NCBI GenBank assembly: GCA_020445335.1 | Contig: JAGRGU010000061.1 | Coordinates: 11,199 to 65,286 of the forward strand | Direction of reading: 5' to 3' | DNA from: Gammaproteobacteria bacterium | GTDB lineage: Bacteria; Pseudomonadota; Gammaproteobacteria; Chromatiales; Chromatiaceae | Length of the DNA: 54,088 nt | Part shown: positions 1 through 8,395 of the stretch, in pieces | Position numbering within the stretch: the first letter of the stretch is position 1 | Layout: every line of letters begins with the position of its first letter | Notes under the pieces: model-generated | What the model saw: the letters and a program-made list of their open reading frames with translations, nothing else | The model's database searches: none | What the model was told of the DNA's origin: nothing | Position numbers and translations under genes: made by a program

Positions 1-22
1 TCGAATCCTTCCGGGCGCGCCA
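1..22 (+). tRNA. tRNA-Arg, 3' end only (truncated by window edge)
   Basis: The first 22 nt read as the end of a tRNA: most of the T-loop (TCGAAT), 3' T-stem CCTTC, 3' acceptor strand CGGGCGC, discriminator G and an encoded CCA. The acceptor implies a 5' strand GCGCCCG, the pattern I know from gammaproteobacterial tRNA-Arg(CCG). The anticodon lies outside the window, so the isotype is an inference from the acceptor stem. Confidence 0.72.
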
Positions 23-23
23 T
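5..23 (+). repeat. 19-bp direct repeat, copy 1 (tRNA 3' end)
   Basis: The sequence ATCCTTCCGGGCGCGCCAT covers the T-stem, acceptor strand and CCA of the tRNA and recurs identically at 150-168. Identical repeats of a tRNA 3' end are typical of attachment sites left by tRNA-targeting integrases, but no integrase is visible in the window. Confidence 0.8.
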
Positions 24-149
24 TTCTCGAACGTAGCACACACCTCAAGAACTACACTGCACTTCGGTCGAGCACATTCGAACCTCCGACATCAAACAGG
101 CGGTTCGACAAGGACCGGAGGTCCGCAGCTCGAGCGCGAAGCGCGAGTC

Positions 150-168
150 ATCCTTCCGGGCGCGCCAT
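150..168 (+). repeat. 19-bp direct repeat, copy 2 (isolated tRNA 3' end)
   Basis: Exact second copy of 5-23, 145 bp downstream. The sequence before it does not fold as a tRNA: there is no GCGCCCG 5' acceptor strand and no T-arm partner. It is therefore an isolated tRNA tail, most simply an att-like remnant or a decayed tandem tRNA. A small GC-rich inverted repeat (about 129-147) sits just before it. Confidence 0.75.
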
Positions 169-431
169 AAAAATTAGTCGGGCGGGTCTATTGTCCAGCG
201 TACCCGAGTCGCTCTACTCGCAATGCCTGCATCAGTGCTGCACCCACGTTCTTCCTCGGCAGCATAGTCCCGGCTTAGGGGGTTGGGCATCGGTAAGCAC
301 GCCTTTCGGCCATGATCGGACTTCCGATGGAAATTACGGGATTCTCTGCTGCAAACGCTTTGTGGATTCTGACCGGGGACAGTAACAAAGCCAGGAATCC
401 ATAAAGCGGTCGTTAGCAGCAGATAAAATAC
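169..431. other. Gap without a convincing gene
   Basis: No frame here has a good start, ribosome-binding site and protein-like composition. The 64-codon plus-strand frame at 191-385 has no recognisable product. I see no RNA gene or repeat beyond the tRNA-end copy. Confidence 0.4.
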
Positions 432-710
432 TTATTGATGTCTGGCTGAGCACCTTTCCATGATCTCGGTGATCAACTTCTTGCATGCTCTCAGCAATCG
501 CTTTGGTTTTTTCTTGTTCTTTTTGGTGATCTTCACGAACCGTTGCTCGTATTCCTTGATTATCTTTTTCTCGACATCGTCTTCGCACTTAACTACTTTG
601 TGAAGTCGCTTTTTGTGCAGTGCCTCGATCAACTCGCGATCGCGTTTGGCAAAGTAGATATCCTCCTCCGTTTTTCCTTTACTTTTAAGTTTGCCAATAA
701 AGTCGGACAT
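432..710 (-). CDS. Small basic hypothetical protein
   Basis: A 92-residue Lys/Arg-rich, largely helical protein beginning MSDFIGKLKSKGKTEEDIYF. A strong ribosome-binding site (AGGGGG, about 6 nt before the ATG) and protein-like codon use in a gene-poor stretch support it as a real gene. The N-terminal half, with an acidic/basic segment FAKRDRELIEALHKK, resembles a small uncharacterised family I have seen in marine proteobacteria, but I cannot name a domain. No signal peptide or membrane segment. It stands alone, with no operon partner. Function unknown. Confidence 0.6.
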   Translation of the reverse strand: MSDFIGKLKSKGKTEEDIYFAKRDRELIEALHKKRLHKVVKCEDDVEKKIIKEYEQRFVKITKKNKKKPKRLLRACKKLITEIMERCSARHQ

Positions 711-1084
711 GAGTTACCCCCTACAGATGGCTTATTCGCGGTTTCGCCGATCTTATCCGGCAAACCGGGAGCTTCCAAAGAGACTATGATTGCTGGAATT
801 TTCAGCTGTATTCAAGTCTCCTTACGAGCCTGTGCTGTCTTTGAGGTATCGGAGTAACTCCCAGTTCACCAGCCACGGGAACGACCGAAATAGACGCATT
901 GCTGACACACACGTGCTGCAGCGCAGAAGTCCCTAAACAATCCTGAAAAGACGTTCGAGGTCTTTGTTTGTTCGGCGCCTGCCAACGCCGAGATGACGCT
1001 GCCGGGTTAAATGACAATGTCTGCTGAACGAGCGCAGAAGACCCGCGGCTCTGGATCAGAGCGGCTGGAGAGGGGCATAAGCAA
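711..1084. other. Gap without a convincing gene
   Basis: Frames of 71-104 codons exist on both strands but lack a ribosome-binding site and look like chance openings. Nothing else is recognised until the terminator hairpin at 1085. Confidence 0.4.
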
Positions 1085-1100
1085 CCCCGCCGAAGCGGGG
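1085..1100 (-). terminator. Rho-independent-like terminator of the PEP-CTERM gene
   Basis: On the minus strand the sequence reads CCCCGC-TTCG-GCGGGG, a 6-bp GC stem closed by a stable UUCG tetraloop, followed by TTGCTTAT. It lies 27 bp after the stop of the PEP-CTERM gene. The T-tract is short and interrupted. Confidence 0.65.
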
Positions 1101-1126
1101 CCCGGGAGTAGAAGGTTATTGGCGGG

Positions 1127-1732
1127 TTAGGAAGTTTTTAGCGATTTTCGGTAACCGAATCCCGCCAGGCCCAAACCCAGCATCGCTATTGTGCTGGGTT
1201 CCGGCACGCTGGACGCAGTCAAGACCACGTTATCGACGATCTCCGATTGGCTATCCAGGGCCTCAAGGCCAATTTGCAGTTCGTCGATCAGCACGCCAGA
1301 TAGCGCGATCGATGAGATCGTTGTGAAAACAAGATCGCTAGCGCTACTCTGAAATGACTCTGAGGCCTGTAAGACACCATTACGGTAGCCGGCAAACACG
1401 ATGAATCGCCCGATGCCGAAGTTGTCCTTGGCGATGTCGGCTCCGTCGAATGTGAACAGGCCACCAGCCAGGTCGTCTCTGACGATCTGCAGAATGCCTC
1501 CCGTCGTATTAAAGCGGCCCTCTATTGAGGGGTTGGGGTTGCCGCGGACGCTGCGAATGAGGGTACCACTCAGCGCATCATAGCGATAACCGCTCTCTAC
1601 AGTGGGGTTGCCTGGACCGAATTCTTCGACGCTCCCTGTAAAAGTGATAACAGTCGCACTGGCAATGGACGGAAGAACGAGCGCAGCCAGAAGGATCGCG
1701 GCGATCGCCATGTGTTTGTGTAGTTTATGCAT
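1127..1732 (-). CDS. PEP-CTERM sorting domain protein (secreted)
   Basis: A 201-residue exported protein. It has an N-terminal signal peptide (MHKLHKHMAIAAILLAAL..., cleavage near ASA/TV), a beta-rich middle without a named domain, and a C-terminal sorting tail: VPEPS, a short hydrophobic stretch (TIAMLGLGLAGFG) and basic RKSLK. That tail is the substrate signal for exosortase, which should cleave it at the inner membrane; an exosortase gene lies at 20766. The start at 1732 is preferred over an upstream in-frame ATG because it has an AAAGGGAG ribosome-binding site and directly precedes the signal peptide. A sigma54-like promoter lies about 60 bp upstream. Specific function unknown. Confidence 0.88.
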   Translation of the reverse strand: MHKLHKHMAIAAILLAALVLPSIASATVITFTGSVEEFGPGNPTVESGYRYDALSGTLIRSVRGNPNPSIEGRFNTTGGILQIVRDDLAGGLFTFDGADIAKDNFGIGRFIVFAGYRNGVLQASESFQSSASDLVFTTISSIALSGVLIDELQIGLEALDSQSEIVDNVVLTASSVPEPSTIAMLGLGLAGFGYRKSLKTS

Positions 1733-1793
1733 CGTTAGCTCCCTTTGGTACGAACCTTGTTTACCGCGACCATGCTCACTCCCTGTTAACTCC

Positions 1794-1809
1794 TGCAATT
1801 ACTGCACCA
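1794..1809 (-). promoter_or_regulatory. Sigma54-type -24/-12 promoter candidate
   Basis: On the minus strand TGGTGCAGTAATTGCA has GG and GC separated by exactly 10 nt and a full TTGCA -12 element. The predicted transcript would start near 1783, leaving a leader of about 50 nt before the PEP-CTERM start codon. RpoN/PrsR control of PEP-CTERM genes is known in other exosortase bacteria. The -24 element matches only partly (TGGTGC against TGGCAC). Confidence 0.5.
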
Positions 1810-1940
1810 AACAAGTAAAGGCTTTTTCATTCAATTAATTGGAGAGTCACCGCCAATCCTGGAACCACAAATCCGTAAATTTTTCTGACGTGCCCTATCG
1901 GGAAACCGGGACTGGGAAGCGCAACCACCCGCAATAGAGA

Positions 1941-3572
1941 TCAGTCGGCCAACTCCCTGGCCCTCTCCCTGAGCACGAACTTCTGCACCTTACCCGTCGA
2001 GGTTTTGGGTAACTCCTGAAATACGATAGTCCGGGGTACTTTGAATCCGGCCAAGGTCTGTTTACACCAGTCGACCAACTCCACTTCGGTGACCTGACTG
2101 TCGGGGGTGGTCTCTACAAAGGCACAGGGTGTTTCACCCCATTTTTCATGAGGCATGGCCACAACAGCTGCAGCGGTGACATCAGGATGCTTGTAGAGAG
2201 CATCCTCCACTTCAATGGATGAGATGTTTTCGCCGCCGGAAATAATAATGTCCTTGGAACGATCTTTGAGCTGGATGTATCCATCCGCATGCATGACACC
2301 CAGATCGCCGGAATGAAACCAGCCTCCGGAAAAAGCTTCGCTGCTGGCCTTGCCGTTTTTTAGGTAGCCCTTCATGACGACATTACCCCGGAACATAACC
2401 TCGCCAATGGTTTCTCCATCGTCGGGTACGCAGTCCATGGTTGCGGGATCCCTTACCGAGAGCCCTTCCAGCGGGAGGTAACGAACGCCCTGACGCGCCT
2501 TGCGTGCCGCCTGTTCGGCGCTGGGCAGCTCGCTCCAGGCAGCATGCCAATCATTGACCACGGCGGGTCCATAAGTTTCGGTCAGGCCATAGAGGTGCGT
2601 GACATTGAAGCCGGCATCATTCATTGCGCTAAGAACCGCTTCCGGAGGGGGGGCTGCTGCAGTGAGGAACTCGACTCGCCGCGGCAGGTCACGTTTCTCC
2701 TCAGATGCTGTCGACAACAGCGTCGACATGACAATTGGTGCGCCACACAGATGGGTCACACCATGATCGGCCAAGGAATCCCACATGGTTTTCTGCCGTA
2801 CCCAGCGCAGGCAGACATGCGTACCCGAGACAACCGAGAGTGTCCAGGGAAAGCACCAGCCGTTGCAATGAAACATTGGCAGGGTCCACAGGTACACGGA
2901 ATGTTTGGGCATGGAAGCGGTCAGTGCATTGCCCTGTGCCAGGAGATATGCGCCGCGGTGATGATAAACCACACCCTTGGGGTTACCGGTGGTGCCGGAA
3001 GTGTAATTCAACGAAATGGCATCCCACTCATCATCCGGCATCAACCAGGTGTAGTCCTCGTCACCCTGTTGCACGAACTCATCGTAATCGAGTTCACCGA
3101 GCCGCTCCCCATGCTGCGGAAACTCAGGGTCATCGTAATCGATGACCAACGGTTTGGCGTTGCATATGGACAGTGCCTCTTTGACCACAGAGGCAAACTC
3201 CCGGTCCGTAATCAGGACCCGGGATTCGGCATGGTCCAGCTGGAAAGCCAGAATCTTCGCGTCGAGCCTGGTATTCATGGAATGCAGCACTGCACCGCAC
3301 ATGGGGACGCCGTAGTGAGCTTCCAGCATCGCCGGAGTGTTTGGCAGCATCACCGAAACAGTATCGTTCCTGCCAATTCCGCGGGATGACAAGGCTGAAG
3401 CCAACAGTTTGCTACGTCGATAAAAATCGCTATAGCTGGTGTGTGTCTCGCCGTGGATGATAGCGGTGTGGTCAGGGTAGACACTCGCCGCCCGCTGCAG
3501 GAATGTGAGCGGGGTCAGCGGTTGGTAGTTAGCCGGATTCTTGTCGAGATGCTGATTGTAGGCATCGGTCAT
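1941..3572 (-). CDS. Acyl-CoA synthetase (AMP-forming, fatty acid/DmdB-like)
   Basis: A 543-residue adenylate-forming ligase expected to activate a carboxylic acid with ATP and CoA through an acyl-AMP. The signature motifs are in order: the phosphate loop YTSGTTGNPKGV, the adenine-binding YGLTETYGPA, the hinge-region SGGENISSIEVED and the C-terminal catalytic lysine in KTSTGKVQK. The length and the N-terminus (TFLQRAASVYPDHTA) match medium/long-chain acyl-CoA synthetases and the related methylmercaptopropionate-CoA ligase DmdB; the substrate cannot be read from sequence. The start at 3572 has a GAGGAAG ribosome-binding site; the frame extends 23 codons further upstream without one. It stands alone, with gaps on both sides. 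Cytoplasmic. Confidence 0.88.
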   Translation of the reverse strand: MTDAYNQHLDKNPANYQPLTPLTFLQRAASVYPDHTAIIHGETHTSYSDFYRRSKLLASALSSRGIGRNDTVSVMLPNTPAMLEAHYGVPMCGAVLHSMNTRLDAKILAFQLDHAESRVLITDREFASVVKEALSICNAKPLVIDYDDPEFPQHGERLGELDYDEFVQQGDEDYTWLMPDDEWDAISLNYTSGTTGNPKGVVYHHRGAYLLAQGNALTASMPKHSVYLWTLPMFHCNGWCFPWTLSVVSGTHVCLRWVRQKTMWDSLADHGVTHLCGAPIVMSTLLSTASEEKRDLPRRVEFLTAAAPPPEAVLSAMNDAGFNVTHLYGLTETYGPAVVNDWHAAWSELPSAEQAARKARQGVRYLPLEGLSVRDPATMDCVPDDGETIGEVMFRGNVVMKGYLKNGKASSEAFSGGWFHSGDLGVMHADGYIQLKDRSKDIIISGGENISSIEVEDALYKHPDVTAAAVVAMPHEKWGETPCAFVETTPDSQVTEVELVDWCKQTLAGFKVPRTIVFQELPKTSTGKVQKFVLRERARELAD

Positions 3573-3940
3573 GAGCGTTAGCTTCCTCGTATTGGCTTGT
3601 TTGCGTTTTACAGCGAACCCGGACAGAAGAAAGATCCACACCGGACATCTGATTGTTCAGACTACAGCGCAAAAAACATCGTTACCGCGCTAAGGCAAAG
3701 GCTGGAGCCAAGCTTCCCTTCTCTTTTTTAAACACCAGGGATCGTGAGGCATCAGCCTCAAGGATATGAGACGAAGCGATAGATGAACGGTGACCTCCCC
3801 CCCTCGATCCGTATTCGATTATAGTCGTTCGCAATCTTGATTGTGCATCGGCAAGACGTCCCACAGTAGGAGATCCCGCACCACTTCAGCAGCATCGATG
3901 GTGAGCGTCCTGATGCTCGACCACCGTGCACAATCCGTTA
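3573..3940. other. Gap; one hairpin near 3899-3923
   Basis: No gene seen. A hairpin with paired arms TGGT/ACCA and GAGC/GCTC (one bulge) at 3899-3923 lies just past the stop of the upstream AhpD-like gene on the minus strand and may act in termination, though no T-tract follows. Confidence 0.3.
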
Positions 3941-4531
3941 CTAGCGCTTTTCCCGAGGAATGCGACCCATGGTGTAAAACTCTTCGTTGGGTTGCATGTG
4001 GCTGACGATTGCCATGCGGTTCGATAGTCCGAAGAAAGCCGCGATACCCGTGATATCCCAAATATCCTCGTCGTCGAAACCCTGGCCGTAAAGAGAATCA
4101 TAGTCGGATATCTCAACCAGTTCGGGCGTGCGACAGATCTTCATCGCGAAATCGAGCATTGCTTTTTGTCTTGCTGTAATGGGTGCATGACGATGGTTGA
4201 TACCCACCTGGTCGGCCAGCAGTTTCTCTTTCGAATAGATACGCAGCAATGCGCCGTGCGCCACCACACAATACTGGCAACCGTTTGCCGCGCTGGTGGC
4301 GACGACAATCATCTCTTTCTCTGCCGCCGACAAAGTACTCGCTTCTCGCTCCATCAAAGCATCGTGGTAAGCAAAAAACGCACGGAATTCATCGGGGCGG
4401 TGGGTCAGTGTAAGAAACACGTTTGGCACGAAACCGGCCTTTTCCTGTACAGCAAGGATCCTTTCCCGGATATCATCGGGAAGGTTCTCCAGAGCGGGGA
4501 CGTCATACCGGCTAATGGCGTAATTCTCCAT
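3941..4531 (-). CDS. Peroxidase-related protein, AhpD/carboxymuconolactone decarboxylase fold
   Basis: A 196-residue cytoplasmic protein. Its core CQYCVVAHG (C85, C88, H92) is the CxxC-xxxH redox motif of AhpD-like proteins, preceded by the helix EKEMIVVATSAANG typical of the family. The length and the N-terminal segment fit the 'uncharacterized peroxidase-related enzyme' subgroup, proposed to reduce peroxides through a thiol pair. The start at 4531 is chosen for its GGAG ribosome-binding site; 16 further upstream codons lack one. Neighbours give no specific pathway. Confidence 0.8.
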   Translation of the reverse strand: MENYAISRYDVPALENLPDDIRERILAVQEKAGFVPNVFLTLTHRPDEFRAFFAYHDALMEREASTLSAAEKEMIVVATSAANGCQYCVVAHGALLRIYSKEKLLADQVGINHRHAPITARQKAMLDFAMKICRTPELVEISDYDSLYGQGFDDEDIWDITGIAAFFGLSNRMAIVSHMQPNEEFYTMGRIPREKR

Positions 4532-4747
4532 GGGATCTCCAGATGCAGGTGGGAGGAAAAACTTCGATCTGGGCGCCATCGTAGCAAAACTAAATTCGCT
4601 CTATCCACTGGTTTTCGATCACCAACGGCGATCGCGATGCCCGGTTTCTTACTCGACCTGCCGATCCCCAGCCAGGCTGCATACATGGAAAAACGTTTCG
4701 CGCATGCGCGTATGCAATATGCCGCATGAAACTGACCAGCTCCAGTG

Positions 4748-4775
4748 CGTGCCAATGCTTCAACACATTGGCACG
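4748..4775. repeat. 10-bp perfect inverted repeat
   Basis: CGTGCCAATG and CATTGGCACG are perfectly complementary across an 8-nt loop. The repeat sits between the end of gnd (4860) and the AhpD-like gene (start 4531). No T-run follows on either strand, so it may be an mRNA-end stabiliser, a Rho-assisted stop or an operator for the downstream gene. Confidence 0.5.
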
Positions 4776-4859
4776 AGGCACTTCATCTCAAGCACTGAGC
4801 GCTGTCAAAAGGCAGTATTGATCAGTTTTGATATCCAGGAAAAAAGTCACAGTTCACTA

Positions 4860-6275
4860 CTACCATCGAGTATGAAATGTGCCGGGCCGATCAATGCGCT
4901 CATAGGTATGGGCGCCAAAACAGTCACGCTGGGCCTGGATCAGGTTGGCCCATAGTCTCGGGCTTCGGTAGCCATCATAATACGCCAGTGAGGAAGAGAT
5001 TCCCGGCACCGGAATGCCTCGTTGCACAGCTGCCGCCACCATATTCCGCCAGCCCTCCTGGGTTGTCGCCAGCAGGTTGGCAAAGGCTGGGGCACACATC
5101 AGGTTTATTGGTTTCTCCGGGCCGCCGTAGGCACGCATCACCTGGTCAAGCAGGTCTGCGCGGATGATGCAGCCGGACCGCCAGATGGCGGCAACAGTGC
5201 CCAGTTCGATGGTCCAGCCGCGAGCCGTTCCGGTCGCCTCGACCACTGCCAGCCCCTGTGCGTAGGTTACCAGTATCGTTCCCAACAAAGCCTGGCGTAT
5301 AGCCTCGACCGAGGCGTCGCGATCGGCGCTCAGCGAGTGTGCAGCCGGCCCTGACAGCACCTTTGCGGCGGTTACGCGCTGCTCCTTGAGGCTGGCCAGG
5401 GCGCGGGCGAACACTGCCTCGGTAATGGTCGGCGTGGGAATGCCCAGTTCCAGGGCGGCCTCGGAACTCCAGCGTCCGGTGCCCTTCTGCCCCGCCTTGT
5501 CCAGGATCTTCTCCACCAGAGGGCCTGGTGCCAGATCGTCCTCCTTTGCCAAAATGCCGGCGGTGATCTCGATCAAATAGGAAGCGAGCTCGGTCTCGTT
5601 CCACCGGCGAAAAACTTTGGCCATCTCCCGATAACCCAATCCGGTCAAGTCGCGCAGCAGAACATACCCCTCGGCAATCAACTGCATGACCCCGTATTCG
5701 ATACCATTGTGGATCATCTTGACGAAATGCCCCGCTCCGTCAGCGCCCACCAAAGCACAGCAGGGGGCGTCATCGAAGCGTGCCGCAATCGCTTCCAGCA
5801 CCGGCTGAACCAAGTCGTATGCCGCAGACGCACCACCCGCCATCAGGGAGGGACCATGCCGCGCGCCTTCCTCACCACCGGAGACACCGAGGCCGACGAA
5901 GTGGAAGCCTTGTGCTCTTAAGCGGTCTTCGCGTTGCACCGTGTCCAGGTAGTGTGAATTACCGCCGTCGATCAGGATGTCGCCGGGGGTCAGCCCAGGC
6001 AGCAGACTGTCGATGACCCGGTCCACCACCTCTCCGGCCTTGACCATAATGAGGATAGCGCGGGGTGCGGGCAAAGCAGCGATCAATTCGACCGGTGACT
6101 GGGTGATCGAGATTCGAGTCACCTCCTCCGCTGCCAATAAGCCGGCAAATCTGGAGCGCGCTTCCTCCCATGGGTCGAAGGTGACCACCGGATAGCCTTT
6201 TTCCGCCATGTTCAGCGCCAAATTGCACCCCATGACCCCGAGACCTATCACGCCCATGCTACGGTATTCAGTCAT
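4860..6275 (-). CDS. gnd: 6-phosphogluconate dehydrogenase, decarboxylating
   Basis: A 471-residue enzyme of the oxidative pentose phosphate pathway converting 6-phosphogluconate and NADP+ to ribulose 5-phosphate, CO2 and NADPH. It shows the N-terminal nucleotide fold GLGVMG (11-16), substrate and catalytic motifs DGGNSHYLDT and GVSGGEEGARHGPS, the lysine-containing HFVKMIHNGIEYG, and the all-helical C-terminal domain ending in the conserved HTYERID...FHTRW. It is the last gene of the aldonate operon, starting 2 nt after the gntK stop. Together with GntK it forms a gluconate branch to pentose phosphate. Confidence 0.95.
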   Translation of the reverse strand: MTEYRSMGVIGLGVMGCNLALNMAEKGYPVVTFDPWEEARSRFAGLLAAEEVTRISITQSPVELIAALPAPRAILIMVKAGEVVDRVIDSLLPGLTPGDILIDGGNSHYLDTVQREDRLRAQGFHFVGLGVSGGEEGARHGPSLMAGGASAAYDLVQPVLEAIAARFDDAPCCALVGADGAGHFVKMIHNGIEYGVMQLIAEGYVLLRDLTGLGYREMAKVFRRWNETELASYLIEITAGILAKEDDLAPGPLVEKILDKAGQKGTGRWSSEAALELGIPTPTITEAVFARALASLKEQRVTAAKVLSGPAAHSLSADRDASVEAIRQALLGTILVTYAQGLAVVEATGTARGWTIELGTVAAIWRSGCIIRADLLDQVMRAYGGPEKPINLMCAPAFANLLATTQEGWRNMVAAAVQRGIPVPGISSSLAYYDGYRSPRLWANLIQAQRDCFGAHTYERIDRPGTFHTRW

Positions 6276-6277
6276 TA

Positions 6278-6823
6278 TTACTTCTTGCTCCTATGTACTG
6301 CGCAGTCCGAGAGTCGCGCGTGGATAGTTTCGGCCAGTGTGGCAACCGAGGGACCAATGTCGATGACCAGAGCATTTTCGTCCTTCCCGGGCGGTTCCAG
6401 AGTTGCGAACTGGCTGGCCAGCAATGCTGTGGGCATGAAGTGGTCGGTACGAGCGGCCATTCGCTTGGCAATGATCTCTCGCGATCCCTGAAGGAACACA
6501 AAAAGAATCGACTCGCCGGCAGTGGCCACCAGCCGTTCACGATAGGCGCGGCGCAGAGCGGAACAAGCGGCTACGGCCATGCCTGCGGTTTCCGCATGGT
6601 CCCTCATTGCCTCCGCCAATCGATCCAGCCATGGCCAGCGGTCGGCGTCGGTAAGGGGAATGCCATGCGACATCTTTTCCACGTTCGCCGGCGGATGGAA
6701 ATCGTCGGCATCGAGGAAAGGTTTTACCAGTCGTCCCGCCAAGGCGGCGCCCACGGTTGATTTGCCGCATCCCGCAACCCCCATTACGACAATGAGGCGG
6801 ATGGAGTCGGCAGCTTCAGACAT
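6278..6823 (-). CDS. gntK: Gluconokinase (thermoresistant, GntK type)
   Basis: A 181-residue P-loop kinase that phosphorylates D-gluconate at O6. The Walker A loop is GVAGCGKST (15-23), followed by the substrate motif DADDFHPPANVEKM and SALRRAYRERL, all characteristic of GntK. Its start overlaps the end of dgoK by 8 nt, so it is probably translationally coupled. Its product is the substrate of the gnd product encoded 2 nt downstream. Cytoplasmic. Confidence 0.93.
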   Translation of the reverse strand: MSEAADSIRLIVVMGVAGCGKSTVGAALAGRLVKPFLDADDFHPPANVEKMSHGIPLTDADRWPWLDRLAEAMRDHAETAGMAVAACSALRRAYRERLVATAGESILFVFLQGSREIIAKRMAARTDHFMPTALLASQFATLEPPGKDENALVIDIGPSVATLAETIHARLSDCAVHRSKK

Positions 6824-7754
6824 CTGTACCTGCCCTCCCTTCCTGCTGTCGATGATGAGCGATCACTTCACGCACTCCACGCAGTGTCGCTGCACCACTG
6901 TCGATCCAGTGGCAACGGTAGCCAGCCCGTGTCAAGGCGGCCTGGTAGGGCTCGCGCAGAGCCGTCGCGCTTATCAACAGCAGCTCCTTGCCGTCAGGGG
7001 GTGTTAACTCTGCCATCGCCCGCACTTCGCTACCGATAAGCAAGCCAGAGAGATAACTGCGCACCGCGGTCAATGGCAGCCCCCCAAAAAGAACGCGGGT
7101 ACGCGCGGTAAACAGATGAAGCAACAACCCGCCTGAGCGGTCTGCCTGCTCCAGACCAAGCTGAAAAGCGGCTGAATTCTCGCCCGCGCTCTCCTCCAAC
7201 CCCCTACCCAGAATGGAGTGGCCGAGCATCACCGCATAGACCTCTCCGGTCATCGAGGTGTGAAAATCGACCAATGCTCCATTCGCCACATGAGCCCACT
7301 TGCTGTGAGTGCCGGGCAGACAAAAACGCGCGTCCTGCCCACCGCTCAGCGCCAGGGCGCCAAAGATCTGCACCTCCTCGCCGCGCATAACATCGGGCGG
7401 ATCCGCCGCTACCCTAACGCCGGGGACGATCCAGACATCGTCGGCGCCCGATACCGGCACGGTTTGCCGCGCCACCTCCCTGATCGTGACCGGCAACGGA
7501 GGCTGAGGTGCTTCCTGCCAGCCCTGTGCGGCACCCACCATGCCCGCCATGTAGACGGGTGGCGGTATCGTCCGGGCGCGCCATGCTCCAAGGCATTCGT
7601 CGAAGTAGGCTGGGAACTCCCGCGTGTCCAGGGCTCCCATACCGCGACCCTCGGCAATCGAATCACGGACGCGACCGGTTTCTTCGTCGATCAGCCAGGC
7701 GCGAAAACTGCTTGTGCCCCAATCCACGATGATGACGGAATTACCCACGTTCAA
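6816..7754 (-). CDS. dgoK: 2-dehydro-3-deoxygalactonokinase
   Basis: A 312-residue sugar-acid kinase of the DgoK family, phosphorylating 2-keto-3-deoxygalactonate to the 6-phosphate. The N-terminal phosphate-binding motif IVDWGTSSFRAWL and the central LPGTHSKWAHV are family hallmarks. It starts in an ATGA overlap with dgoA and overlaps gntK at its end. It provides step 2 of the De Ley-Doudoroff pathway encoded here. Action on the gluconate epimer cannot be excluded. Cytoplasmic. Confidence 0.93.
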   Translation of the reverse strand: MNVGNSVIIVDWGTSSFRAWLIDEETGRVRDSIAEGRGMGALDTREFPAYFDECLGAWRARTIPPPVYMAGMVGAAQGWQEAPQPPLPVTIREVARQTVPVSGADDVWIVPGVRVAADPPDVMRGEEVQIFGALALSGGQDARFCLPGTHSKWAHVANGALVDFHTSMTGEVYAVMLGHSILGRGLEESAGENSAAFQLGLEQADRSGGLLLHLFTARTRVLFGGLPLTAVRSYLSGLLIGSEVRAMAELTPPDGKELLLISATALREPYQAALTRAGYRCHWIDSGAATLRGVREVIAHHRQQEGRAGTDV

Positions 7755-8395
7755 CCTTCCACCAGGTCCGACCAGGTTTTCACAAGATTCCTGGCGATCG
7801 AACCGACGCTGGAGGGCTTGCGTCCAACGGCGTATAGGCTGCCACCGAAACCGAAGCCGTCATAACCACCTGCGCGATACGGTGCCATCTCGGCCTTGCC
7901 TATGCCGCCAACAGCGACGATCGGCACCTTGTCCGGTAGTACAGCCTTGAGGTCCCGTGCAAAGTGAGGTGCGAGGCAATTGGCGGGAAAGACCTTCAGC
8001 GCGGCGGCGCCATGGGAGAGCGCCCGTAACGCTTCGCTCGGCGTCATGCAACCGACCATGGGTACCAGCCCAGCCGCCCTGCCGGCATCTATTACAGCCG
8101 GGTCGGTATTGGGGGTGACCATCAACCTGGCGCCCTGGTCTCCAAGCCGGGTTGCATCGTCCGGCTGGAGAACCGTGCCCGCCCCCACCAACACGTCCGC
8201 CGGACAATGGGCCACAAGACGACCGATGCTGTCGAACGCATGCGGGCTGTTAAGCGGGACTTCGATGAGCTTGAACCCAGCCTCCATAAGCTCATCGGCC
8301 AGCGACACCACCTCGTCCGGCTGTACACCTCGCAAGATAGCGACCAGCGGCATCGTCGCAAAGATCCGCTCGAAGACGGTGCGTGCGTTTACCAC
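7751..8395 (-). CDS. dgoA: 2-dehydro-3-deoxy-6-phosphogalactonate aldolase
   Basis: A 214-residue class I (Schiff-base) aldolase of the KDPG/KDPGal family, cleaving KDPGal to pyruvate and glyceraldehyde 3-phosphate. [13 protein letters not shown], the Glu-containing [21 protein letters not shown] and the Schiff-base lysine segment [10 protein letters not shown] are all present. I place the start at the GTG at 8395, overlapping the dgoD stop by 7 nt and preceded by GGGAG; this gives the short leader before LVAILRG usual in the family. The longer reading from 8440 would overlap dgoD by about 50 nt. Step 3 of the pathway. Confidence 0.92.
   Translation of the reverse strand: MVNARTVFERIFATMPLVAILRGVQPDEVVSLADELMEAGFKLIEVPLNSPHAFDSIGRLVAHCPADVLVGAGTVLQPDDATRLGDQGARLMVTPNTDPAVIDAGRAAGLVPMVGCMTPSEALRALSHGAAALKVFPANCLAPHFARDLKAVLPDKVPIVAVGGIGKAEMAPYRAGGYDGFGFGGSLYAVGRKPSSVGSIARNLVKTWSDLVEG

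Noticed and set aside
69..167. Second complete tRNA upstream of the 150-168 repeat
   Set aside because: No 5' acceptor strand, D-arm or anticodon arm can be folded; only the 3' end is present.
2544..3389. Plus-strand ORF of 281 codons opposite the acyl-CoA synthetase
   Set aside because: The minus strand has all adenylate-forming motifs; the antisense frame has low-complexity His/Gly/Arg composition and no ribosome-binding site.
4711..4725. 15-mer CAATATGCCGCATGA shared with the exosortase start region near 20757
   Set aside because: One or two matches of this length are expected by chance in a 54-kb window, and the flanks differ.
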